NCBI GenBank assembly: GCA_964370545.1
Contig: CAYJJQ010000009.1
Location: 1 to 32,387 of the forward strand
Reading direction: 5' to 3'
Length of the DNA: 32,387 bases
DNA from: CAKOSP01 sp964370545
Lineage (GTDB): Bacteria; Bacillota_I; Bacilli_A; RF39; UBA660
Shown: positions 23,017 through 30,322 of the stretch, piece by piece
How positions within the stretch are numbered: position 1 is the stretch's first letter
How the letters are laid out: each line of letters begins with the position of its first letter
The notes under the pieces: generated by a model
Told to the model about the DNA's origin: nothing
Seen by the model: the letters and a program-made list of their open reading frames with translations, nothing else
The model's database searches: none
Program-made: the position numbers and the translations under genes

Positions 23017-25344
23017 CTACTCCTTTCCTTCTAATTTTTTTAATAATTCAAGTGGTATTGGTTCTCCAGTTCTTCTACCACATTTAGGGCAAACATCTTT
23101 AATTACTCCAACGTATCCACAAACTGGATCTCTATCAACAGGATGGTTTATTGCACCATACCCTATATTATTTTTTTGCATTAATCTTACAATTGATTCA
23201 AAAGCATCTAGATTATCTGACGGATCTCCATCAACTTCTATATAACTTATATGTCCTGCATTAGTAAGTGAATGATAAGGACCTTCAATTCTTAATTTTT
23301 CTGCTAATGTTGTTTTATAATGAACAGGCACATGGAATGAGTTAGTATAATACTCTCTATCAGTAATTCCTTTTAATGAACCATATATCGCTTTATCTAT
23401 TCCAACAAATCTTCCAGATAATCCTTCAGCAGGTGTTGCTAAACAAGTAAAGTTAAGTCCGTACTTTTTACCATATTCATCACATCTATTTCTAATATAT
23501 GTTACTATTTCAAATCCTAATTTTTCAGCTGTCTTAGATTCAGCATGATGTTCTCCAATAAGTGCTTTTAAACACTCTGCAAGTCCAATAAATCCTATTG
23601 AAAGTGTACCATGTTTTAATACTCTTTTTACTTTATCAGTAGGTTTTAATTTATCAGAATCAAGCCATAATCCTTGTCCCATTAAGAATGGAAAGTTATA
23701 TACTCTTTTATTACACTGAATTTCATATCTTTCAATTAATTGATCTTTAATTAATTCTAAAATTTCATCTAATTCAGCATAAAATGCTTTCATATCTGCT
23801 TTATCTCTTACATTTTTTATTGCTATACCATGTTTAATACCTAATCTTGGTAAGTTAAATGATGTAAATGATAAATTACCTCTACCAGGAGTTATTGCTT
23901 TATCTGGATCAGCTACATTAGCTAGAACTCTAGTTCTACATCCCATATATCCAACTTCAGTTCTATAATCTCCTGCTTTATATGTTTTAATGTTAAATGG
24001 AGCATCTATAAATGACCAGTTAGGAAATAATCTTTTTGCTGAAACTCTTAAACTAAGTTTAAATAAATCATAGTTAGGATCTCCAGGATTAAAGTTAACT
24101 CCATTTTTACACTTAAATATTGATATTGGGAATATTGGTGTTTCACCATGCCCTAGTCCAGCTTCAGCAGCTAACATATAGTTTTCTGTAACCATTCTTC
24201 CTTCAGGAGAAATATCAGTTCCAAAATTTATTGATGAAAATGGAACTTGGGCCCCAGCACGTGAGTGCATTGTATTTAAATTATGTACAAAAGCTTCCAT
24301 AGCTTGATATGTTTTTCTATTAGTTTTCTTCATAGCTTTTTCTAAAGTTAAACTAAATATTCTTTTTAAAACTTCATTATCTTTATAAAATTTTTCAAAA
24401 TAAATTATATCAATATCAATAGTAGATATCTTAGAAATTTCTTTTTCAATTCCTCCCATAGGAGCAAATTCTGTCATTCCTTCTAAATCTAAGAAGTCAT
24501 TTAAAATTTCTTTAACAAATTTTTTAAATGTTTTAAGTACTCCTGGAGCTAAATAAAAGTCAAATGCTGGAACTGATTGACCACCATGTTGATCATTTTG
24601 ATTTGACTGAATAGCAATAGCAGCAAGTGCTGAATAACTCATAATGTCATTTGGTTCTCTTAAATGTCCATGGCCAGTAGAAAATCCTGTTTTAAATAAT
24701 TTATCTAAATCTATTTGATTACAAGTAGTTGTTCCCATTGCCACGAAGTCCATATCATGAATATGTATCATACCTTCATCATGAGCATCAGAAAATTTCT
24801 TCTTAAATAAATATGCTTTACTAAACTCTTTAGAAACTGTTGCTCCAAACTGTAACATAGTTCCCATTGCAGTATCACCATCTACGTTAGCATTTTCTCT
24901 TTTTGCGTCATTTTCTGCTGCACTTTTAAGTCCTAAGTTTTCTAAATTTTTTAAAAATTTATGTACCTTTTTATCATATAGGAACATTTCTCTTGCTTTT
25001 GTTCTTTTTTCTCTATAATCTGAAAACGATTCATATACTTCTTCATATCCACATTTTTGCAGTGATATTTCTATAATATCCTGAATTTCTTCAATCTTAA
25101 TTTTTTCTTTATCTTTAAAATCTTTTTCTATAACTTTAATTACTGCATTATATACTTTTTGTATATCTTTTTCATTATAATTATTAATTGATTTAACTTC
25201 ACCATTTTCATCTTCATCTTCAACAATTAAATTGTCAAATCCTTTTTTAATAGCAAGTGCTATTTTTGTACCATTAAAAGTAGTTTTTGAACCATTTCTT
25301 TTAATTACTGTAAGTTTACTAAAAAACTCTTCTTCTTTTGCCAT
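23017..25344 (-). CDS. nrdD: Anaerobic (class III) ribonucleoside-triphosphate reductase, catalytic part
   Basis: NrdD makes deoxyribonucleotides without oxygen, using a glycyl radical set by the radical-SAM activase NrdG. The 775-residue protein has an N-terminal ATP-cone (about 9-100, TVIKRNGSKTTFNGTKIA), then the ten-stranded barrel with GTTTCNQIDL (Cys208) and EVGYMGCRTRV (Cys469), the two active-site thiols. It ends just after the metal-binding tail DPVCGYVG...CPKCG (Cys742, 752, 755). A usual fourth Cys appears to be Asp739. The glycyl-radical motif expected after this tail is absent and lies in the small gene directly downstream. No nrdG is in the window. The start has an AGGTAGG ribosome site. 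The upstream region carries repeated ATTTTAC motifs. Confidence 0.95.
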   Translation of the reverse strand: MAKEEEFFSKLTVIKRNGSKTTFNGTKIALAIKKGFDNLIVEDEDENGEVKSINNYNEKDIQKVYNAVIKVIEKDFKDKEKIKIEEIQDIIEISLQKCGYEEVYESFSDYREKRTKAREMFLYDKKVHKFLKNLENLGLKSAAENDAKRENANVDGDTAMGTMLQFGATVSKEFSKAYLFKKKFSDAHDEGMIHIHDMDFVAMGTTTCNQIDLDKLFKTGFSTGHGHLREPNDIMSYSALAAIAIQSNQNDQHGGQSVPAFDFYLAPGVLKTFKKFVKEILNDFLDLEGMTEFAPMGGIEKEISKISTIDIDIIYFEKFYKDNEVLKRIFSLTLEKAMKKTNRKTYQAMEAFVHNLNTMHSRAGAQVPFSSINFGTDISPEGRMVTENYMLAAEAGLGHGETPIFPISIFKCKNGVNFNPGDPNYDLFKLSLRVSAKRLFPNWSFIDAPFNIKTYKAGDYRTEVGYMGCRTRVLANVADPDKAITPGRGNLSFTSFNLPRLGIKHGIAIKNVRDKADMKAFYAELDEILELIKDQLIERYEIQCNKRVYNFPFLMGQGLWLDSDKLKPTDKVKRVLKHGTLSIGFIGLAECLKALIGEHHAESKTAEKLGFEIVTYIRNRCDEYGKKYGLNFTCLATPAEGLSGRFVGIDKAIYGSLKGITDREYYTNSFHVPVHYKTTLAEKLRIEGPYHSLTNAGHISYIEVDGDPSDNLDAFESIVRLMQKNNIGYGAINHPVDRDPVCGYVGVIKDVCPKCGRRTGEPIPLELLKKLEGKE

Positions 25345-25662
25345 AATATACTACCTACCTTCTATAAATTAATTTTAATACTTTATAAAAAAAAAGTAAA
25401 TCACTTTTTTTACATTTTACAACATCGTTTTTTTAAACTTTCACCATTTTACGGCATTTAATTTTTTGTTAATTATTCACAAACCCTTTAAATAAGGCAA
25501 ATGTTTAAAAAAATAAAAAAATATATTTCTTTACTTTTTTACAATGTTCGATTTTCACATATTTTACAACTGCTATTTTACACCTGTTTTTCAAAATAAC
25601 AAGTATGCTCCAAAGTCATGTTTTTTACATATTAAAACATATACTTAATTAAAGGAGATATT
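25345..25662. other. Divergent intergenic region between nrdD and murC
   Basis: This 318-base gene-free stretch serves both divergent genes. It is very AT-rich and holds no open frame of note and no clear hairpin terminator. It contains at least five copies of an ATTTTAC-like motif (listed separately) and the murC ribosome site AAAGGAG near 25652. A TATACT near 25646 could be the murC -10, but no matching -35 was found. I see no match to the NrdR box form (ACACwATATwGTGT). Confidence 0.6.
25414..25588 (+). repeat. Iterated ATTTTAC motif upstream of nrdD
   Basis: Copies: ATTTTACAACATCG (25414-25427), ATTTTACGGCATTT (25446-25459), TTTTACAATGTTCG (25537-25550), ATTTTACAACTGCT (25561-25574) and ATTTTACACCTGTT (25575-25588). 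The last two are exactly adjacent with a 14-base period, as in iterons or tandem operators. Confidence 0.55.
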
Positions 25663-27003
25663 ATGTTTAAAAATAAAAATATTCATATGCTAGGTATTGG
25701 AGGTATATCTGTAAGCGCTATTGCTAAAATGCTATATAAAGATAATAAAATAACTGGTTATGATATTAATCAAAATGATATAACTAAAGAGTTAATTAAT
25801 TTAGGAATTAATGTTAGTAATAAATGTAATTTAGATAATGTTTATAATGCAGATATAATTATATACTCTTCTGCTATAGATAGTAATAATAAAGAACTTA
25901 TTTATGCTAAAGAATTAAATAAAGAAATATATGAAAGATCTACTTTCTTAGGGTTATTATCTAAAGAATATGAAAATAGATTATGTATTACTGGAACTCA
26001 TGGTAAAAGTACTACTACCGCTATGGTAAGTAGTATATTTTTAGAAGCTATGTTAGATCCTACTATACATTTAGGTGCTTACTATGAAGCTATTAATGGT
26101 AATTTACATATAGGTTCTAAAAAATATTTTATTATGGAAGCTTGTGAGTATGTAGATTCTTTTTTAAACTTTTATCCTACTAGCACTATAATAACTAATA
26201 TAGATAGTGATCATTTAAATTATTTTAATAGTATAGATAATATAATAAATTCATTTAATAAATATACTGATTTAGTACCTGATAATGGATATATTATTAT
26301 TAATAATGATGATATTAATAAAATAAATATAATAAATAAAAATATAATATCTATTGGTATTAATAATATAAGTGATTATATGGCTAAAAATATTAGTAAT
26401 AATACATTTGATTTATATTATAAAAATGATTTATTAACAAGTATTACTTTAAAAGTATCTGGAATACATAATATATATAATGCACTTAGTGCTATTGCAC
26501 TAAGTAATATTTATATAAATGATATTAATGTTATAAAAAAAGGTATAGAAAACTATAATGGAATAAAAAGAAGATTTGAATATATAGGTAAATATAATAA
26601 TACTTTAGTATATGATGATTATGCACATCATCCTAAAGAAATACTTACTACTTATGATAATACAACTTATATAAAACATAACAAATCATGGGCTATATTT
26701 TCTCCTCATACATATTCTAGAACTAAAAACCATTTAGATGAATTTGCTATAAGTTTATCTAAGTTTGATAATATAATTATTGCTCCAATATATGCAGCTA
26801 GAGAAATAAATACTTATAATATTTCTGAATATGATTTAGTTTTAAAAATTAAGAAATTAAATAAAAATGTAATATATTTAGATAGTTATGAAAAAATAAT
26901 AGATTATATAAAGGCTAATGTAGAAGAAAATGATTTAGTAGTAACTATAGGTGCTGGTGATATAGATATAGTTGCTAAAAAAATAATAGAAGAAATTAAT
27001 TAA
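25663..27003 (+). CDS. murC: UDP-N-acetylmuramate--L-alanine ligase MurC
   Basis: MurC adds L-Ala to UDP-MurNAc, the first peptide step of murein synthesis. The 446-residue protein has the three Mur ligase domains. The N-terminal Rossmann part is MLGIGGISVSAIAKML, the central ATP loop is GTHGKSTTT (111-119), and EACEYVDSFL and TNIDSDHLNY are MurC-typical. The C-terminal domain follows from IKRRFEYIG, with DDYAHHPKEI and FSPHTYSRT. Length is normal. An AAAGGAG ribosome site precedes ATG. Codon use is extremely AT-rich, even for this window. The stop and last six codons lie inside a palindrome shared with dusB. Confidence 0.97.
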   Translation: MFKNKNIHMLGIGGISVSAIAKMLYKDNKITGYDINQNDITKELINLGINVSNKCNLDNVYNADIIIYSSAIDSNNKELIYAKELNKEIYERSTFLGLLSKEYENRLCITGTHGKSTTTAMVSSIFLEAMLDPTIHLGAYYEAINGNLHIGSKKYFIMEACEYVDSFLNFYPTSTIITNIDSDHLNYFNSIDNIINSFNKYTDLVPDNGYIIINNDDINKINIINKNIISIGINNISDYMAKNISNNTFDLYYKNDLLTSITLKVSGIHNIYNALSAIALSNIYINDINVIKKGIENYNGIKRRFEYIGKYNNTLVYDDYAHHPKEILTTYDNTTYIKHNKSWAIFSPHTYSRTKNHLDEFAISLSKFDNIIIAPIYAAREINTYNISEYDLVLKIKKLNKNVIYLDSYEKIIDYIKANVEENDLVVTIGAGDIDIVAKKIIEEIN

Positions 27004-27018
27004 TTTCTTCTATTATTT
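26981..27018. terminator. 38-base perfect palindrome shared by the ends of murC and dusB
   Basis: Two 19-base arms with no spacer (centre 26999/27000) cover both TAA stops and six sense codons of each gene. In RNA it folds to a long AT-rich hairpin with a short U-rich tail on either strand. Action as a bidirectional terminator is inferred. Confidence 0.75.
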
Positions 27019-27961
27019 GTAAATATTCTTCTTTGCTATTTCCCTTTACTAATCTTTTCTTAAATTCTTTTATATTATCTACACCTTTTAAATAATAAGG
27101 TAACATAGTTCTAAGTTCAAGTGTAGCTAGTTTATCTGGTTTATCTTCATATAATAAATTAATATGATTAATCATCATCTTTTTTCTTTCTTCAAGAGTA
27201 ACTAACAAAGGCTCTTTTTCTTCATTTAAGTACTCTATACACTCTTTTATAAGCCAAGGGTTACCCAGAAGACCTCTACCTATCATTACTGCATCACAGC
27301 CTGTTATATCAAGCATTCTTTTAGCATCATAACAACTAAGTATATCTCCATTACCTATAACTGGTATATTAACAGAATTTTTAACATCTTTAATTATATC
27401 CCAGTTAGCTAAACCAGTATAACCTTGAGCTCTAGTTCTAGCGTGAACTGTTATAGCACTTGCTCCTGCCTTTTCACATACTTTAGCTATTTCTGTAGCA
27501 TTAATTGAATTATTATCCCAACCACTTCTTATTTTAACTGTAACTGGTATATTTATTGCTTCTTTAACACTTTTTACTATTTCATATACTTTATCTGGAC
27601 TTTTCATAAGAGCACTTCCTGATTGAGCCTTAAGTGCTACTTTAGGAACAGGACACCCCATGTTAATATCAATAATATCTGGATTTTGTATCTCTATAAT
27701 TTTTTTAGCAGCTATAACAAAAGACTCTACATCACTACCAAATATTTGTTGTGATAAAGGTCTTTCATAATCAGTCATTTTAAGTAAATCAATAGTTTTT
27801 TCATTATTATATGCTACTGCTTTATCAGATACCATTTCTGCTACTATTAAACCTGCTCCAAATTTTTTACATATTTTTCTAAACGATGTATTAGAAATAC
27901 CTGCCATAGGAGCAACTACTATTTTATTTTCTATATTTATATTACCTATTTTAAAACTCAT
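26996..27961 (-). CDS. dusB: tRNA-dihydrouridine synthase (DusB type)
   Basis: Dus enzymes use FMN and NADPH to reduce uridines in tRNA to dihydrouridine. The 321-residue protein has the FMN-binding start VVAPMAGISNTSFRKIC, AEMVSDKAV, the QQIFGSD strand, catalytic Cys103 in DINMGCPVPKV, and VKIRSGWD. The phosphate-binding VIGNGDI and MIGRGLLGNPW follow. The tail is the usual helical tRNA-binding domain. The frame extends to TTG at 27973, but GGTGA lies there, so the ATG at 27961 is chosen. Convergent with murC and overlapping it by 8 bases. Confidence 0.95.
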   Translation of the reverse strand: MSFKIGNINIENKIVVAPMAGISNTSFRKICKKFGAGLIVAEMVSDKAVAYNNEKTIDLLKMTDYERPLSQQIFGSDVESFVIAAKKIIEIQNPDIIDINMGCPVPKVALKAQSGSALMKSPDKVYEIVKSVKEAINIPVTVKIRSGWDNNSINATEIAKVCEKAGASAITVHARTRAQGYTGLANWDIIKDVKNSVNIPVIGNGDILSCYDAKRMLDITGCDAVMIGRGLLGNPWLIKECIEYLNEEKEPLLVTLEERKKMMINHINLLYEDKPDKLATLELRTMLPYYLKGVDNIKEFKKRLVKGNSKEEYLQIIEEIN

Positions 27962-28028
27962 TTTCTTCACCAAATATAGTTTATCATAATTTAATAATAA
28001 AAAAAACTAATTAACTCATAGTAAACTA

Positions 28029-28057
28029 TTGTTTTTTGTAAAAAATTGTGTTATTAT
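28029..28057 (+). promoter_or_regulatory. Promoter of the candidate small RNA at 28064
   Basis: -35 TTGTTT (28029-28034), 17-base spacer, -10 TATTAT (28052-28057) preceded by TGT (extended -10). The predicted start coincides with the 5' arm of the RNA's closing stem. Confidence 0.5.
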
Positions 28058-28081
28058 ATATTTGTTAGCAAAATACTACAA
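28053..28081 (-). promoter_or_regulatory. Probable dusB promoter
   Basis: Minus strand: -35 TTGTAG (28076-28081), 17-base spacer, -10 TATAAT (28053-28058). The -10 coincides with the opposite-strand -10 of the small RNA promoter. Confidence 0.6.
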
Positions 28082-28168
28082 ATATATTTAAATAGACCTA
28101 ACATCCATTCTAATATATTCATTCTTGCTAACATAAAAAAGCATCGAATTAATTCGATGTTTTTTTTG
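28064..28168 (+). ncRNA. Candidate small structured RNA A
   Basis: No reading frame fits here. A 9-base inverted repeat (TGTTAGCAA at 28063-28071, TTGCTAACA at 28125-28133) encloses a second AT-only helix (AATATATT near 28081-28088 and 28112-28119). The apical loop holds ACCTAACATCCAT (28096-28108). A strong terminator (28142-28168) follows. With the promoter just upstream, a ~105-base RNA is expected. Family unknown. It resembles candidate RNA B near miaB. Confidence 0.45.
28142..28168. terminator. Bidirectional terminator after candidate RNA A and the 84-residue gene
   Basis: Perfect palindrome CATCGAATTAATTCGATG (28142-28159), T-run on the plus strand to 28168 and a six-base U-tract on the minus strand (28135-28140). 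It contains the stop codon of the 84-residue gene. Confidence 0.88.
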
Positions 28169-28403
28169 CTATCATAATTTTAAAGATATTTGTAACTTCT
28201 TCAACTATTTCTAAATCTTTTTCTTCCATGTAATTAGTTGTTTCAGTTTCAACTATATCTTTATATACTATTAGTTTATTATCAAGTAAATTTTCATTTT
28301 CATCTACTTCATTTAAATAATAATAATTTTTATCATATAATTGAACATTTTCTAAAATTACATACTCTTTACCTTTTACAGTTACTATTTTTAAATTATC
28401 CAT
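28149..28403 (-). CDS. Hypothetical 84-residue acidic protein
   Basis: This small acidic protein is of unknown function. The start, LKIVTVKGKEYVILENVQLYDKNYYYLNEVDE, has alternating strands and a general look of DUF1292-like small proteins, as does the first gene of this operon; the resemblance is weak and unverified. It starts on the stop of the 525-residue gene (TAATG, one-base overlap) with AGAGGAG before it. Its end is built into the terminator palindrome. Confidence 0.75.
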   Translation of the reverse strand: MDNLKIVTVKGKEYVILENVQLYDKNYYYLNEVDENENLLDNKLIVYKDIVETETTNYMEEKDLEIVEEVTNIFKIMIAKKTSN

Positions 28404-29980
28404 TATCTAGCTCCTCTACTAATATTATTAGATATAACATTTTCTATTTGATAAAAACCTTCATGAGCTCCTCTACCAGATAATTCAGTTTTAGTTACTA
28501 AAACTGAATCTGGTTTATAACCATTTTCTTCTAAAGATTTAATTTGATCTATACTATTACCTGAATCCCAAACTATTCTTATTTGACCTTCATCATTAGC
28601 ATAAACAATAGCTTCTACGACTCTTTCATCGGCTGCACTATAATATGCTGTTTTAGCATTTTCTCCATTATAAGCACTATACTCATCATTAAATATTGAT
28701 GATCCTTCTTTAAGAGTAATTATTGATCCAATAGTTATTTCTTCATTACTTACTTCTGGAATAGTTACTTCTGGTGCTATATAATCAGGCGCAGGAGTTT
28801 CTGGTATATATACATCTTCTAAAGATTCAGTATTAGGTTCTAAAGGTTTTACAGGAGCTACTGCTTCTGTTTTCCCTATGTTAGTAATACCTAAGCCTAT
28901 TGCTCCAATAAGAGCAAACGCTGCAAGTTTTCTAGTCCATCCTTTTTTATCTGTTAAAGAACTTCTAGGATTTTCTAATATAATCGGTACTGCAGGCACC
29001 TTAGTTGCTTCTTTACTTTCAATTAATAAATTAGTTCTACCCGTAATAAGTGTTAAATATTCATTTAAACTTTCTGCAGGTACATAATAAGTTTTACCTT
29101 GCGATATTTGAATAGATGCTGTTGGATCTGTTGGTCTAGATATAAATTTTAATAAAGCATTATCAAATATTTCAATTTGCTCTTCTATCGAAAGAGTTTT
29201 AGTAGCAGGCTCACCTTGAGCAATTACTATACTACTATCTATTTGTTCTATTTCTTCTAATTTATTTTCATTTTTTGCTTCTTGTTTAAATGCCTGACTT
29301 ATACTATTAACAATATTATCTACATTAACATTTTTAACAGAATTATTTTGAAGCATTGCTTGAATAGTAAGTAAAACTTCTTCACTAGTTTTTCCTGATT
29401 TAATTAACTCTTCTATTTGTTTAACTTTTTCATCAGCTTGTCTTTTTTCTTCAGCTAATTTCTCTATTTTTTCTGCTTCTTTAGCTGCTACTTTTTCTTC
29501 TTTCTTAGCTTTTCTATTTGCTATAAATGTATTTATAGCAGCTTTAGAAAGAACTCCAAAACTATGTTTACCTGATTTTATTTTAACACTCTTAGCTTTT
29601 AACACTTCAATTTGTTTATCAGCTATACTTATAGCCATATTATCTAACTCAGTTTTATCACTTTGACTTCTAACAGGCTCTACAGTTTTACTTATACTAT
29701 CTATTTTACTATTATTACTAGCAAGTCTTGTATCATCTATTTGTCTTAATTCTTTTTCAATATATTCCATAAATGACTTCTTACTTTTATCATATTTAGA
29801 AACAGTACTACTTACTATTTTATTTTTCACATCTTTAACACCTAAATGAAATTTTTTCATTATTTTTTTAACAGATGCTGTAAACATTTTAAATTTTAAA
29901 CCACTTCTTAAAATAATCCTTTTATGTAAAGGAAATAAATCAATTACTTGTTTAACTATTATTTTATCTTCTGCTTTCAT
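28403..29980 (-). CDS. Hypothetical 525-residue single-pass membrane protein
   Basis: I do not recognise this protein. A basic helical N-terminal region (1-60) is followed by a Ser/Lys-rich stretch and a charged coiled coil (about 155-195, KAKKEEKVAAKEAEKIEKLA). A segment at 295-325 (GKTYYVPAESLNEYLTLITG) may be a small domain. One membrane segment lies at 351-368 (KLAAFALIGAIGLGITNI), then a Pro/Glu/Thr-rich spacer (373-415). The C-terminal domain of ~110 residues (ITIGSIITLKEGSSIF..., IRIVWDSGNSIDQIKSL) should be outside the cell. The layout suggests an envelope protein joining a cytoplasmic coiled coil to an exported domain. Middle gene of a three-gene operon; strong AAGGGGG ribosome site. 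Confidence 0.85.
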   Translation of the reverse strand: MKAEDKIIVKQVIDLFPLHKRIILRSGLKFKMFTASVKKIMKKFHLGVKDVKNKIVSSTVSKYDKSKKSFMEYIEKELRQIDDTRLASNNSKIDSISKTVEPVRSQSDKTELDNMAISIADKQIEVLKAKSVKIKSGKHSFGVLSKAAINTFIANRKAKKEEKVAAKEAEKIEKLAEEKRQADEKVKQIEELIKSGKTSEEVLLTIQAMLQNNSVKNVNVDNIVNSISQAFKQEAKNENKLEEIEQIDSSIVIAQGEPATKTLSIEEQIEIFDNALLKFISRPTDPTASIQISQGKTYYVPAESLNEYLTLITGRTNLLIESKEATKVPAVPIILENPRSSLTDKKGWTRKLAAFALIGAIGLGITNIGKTEAVAPVKPLEPNTESLEDVYIPETPAPDYIAPEVTIPEVSNEEITIGSIITLKEGSSIFNDEYSAYNGENAKTAYYSAADERVVEAIVYANDEGQIRIVWDSGNSIDQIKSLEENGYKPDSVLVTKTELSGRGAHEGFYQIENVISNNISRGAR

Positions 29981-29989
29981 TTATCCCCC

Positions 29990-30250
29990 TTAATCAAGAC
30001 TAAGTTCTTTTAATACTTCAGTTATTTCCTTAACTACAGCTTCGTCTTCTACTGCTTTAAGTTCAACTGTATCTTCACTTTCAACTATTTCAGAAACAGA
30101 AACTATAACTTTCCCGTCTTCTACTTCAACATTATCAGTATATACTACATAGTTTTTACCTGTTGATTTAAGCTCAAAACAGTGAACTACTTCTAGCTCT
30201 TTTACATTTCCATTTTCATCAGTTACTTTTATAATTTCTTTTTCTTCCAT
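29990..30250 (-). CDS. DUF1292 family protein
   Basis: The 86-residue acidic protein matches DUF1292 (YrzB-like): EKEIIKVTDENGNVKELEVVHCFEL, then NYVVYTDNVEVEDGKVIVSVS and a C-terminal EDEAVVKEITEVLKEL helix. Function is unknown; such genes in Firmicutes usually sit by yrrK/ruvX, which is not the case here. ATG at 30259 touches the AGAGG ribosome site with no gap, while ATG at 30250 is spaced 9 bases from it, so the latter is chosen. First gene of the operon, with a consensus promoter. Confidence 0.85.
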   Translation of the reverse strand: MEEKEIIKVTDENGNVKELEVVHCFELKSTGKNYVVYTDNVEVEDGKVIVSVSEIVESEDTVELKAVEDEAVVKEITEVLKELSLD

Positions 30251-30271
30251 ACTTATCATCCTCTACTATAA

Positions 30272-30300
30272 ATAATATCATTTTTACTTATTATTGTCAA
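30272..30300 (-). promoter_or_regulatory. Promoter of the DUF1292 operon
   Basis: Minus strand: consensus -35 TTGACA (30295-30300), 17-base spacer, -10 TATTAT (30272-30277) preceded by TGA. Confidence 0.8.
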
Positions 30301-30322
30301 TTTCATATTATAAGAAAAACTA

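Noticed and set aside
22839..23019. A simple frameshift error splitting nrdD
   Set aside because: Tandem in-frame TAG stops, a separate ATG and a well-spaced AAAGGAG site argue for two real cistrons. Without reads or relatives an error cannot be fully excluded, so it is listed as the main alternative.
25345..25662. NrdR boxes or an origin of replication in the nrdD-murC gap
   Set aside because: No ACACwATATwGTGT-like pair. The repeated ATTTTAC motif is not a DnaA box (TTATCCACA), and no dnaA or dnaN lies nearby.
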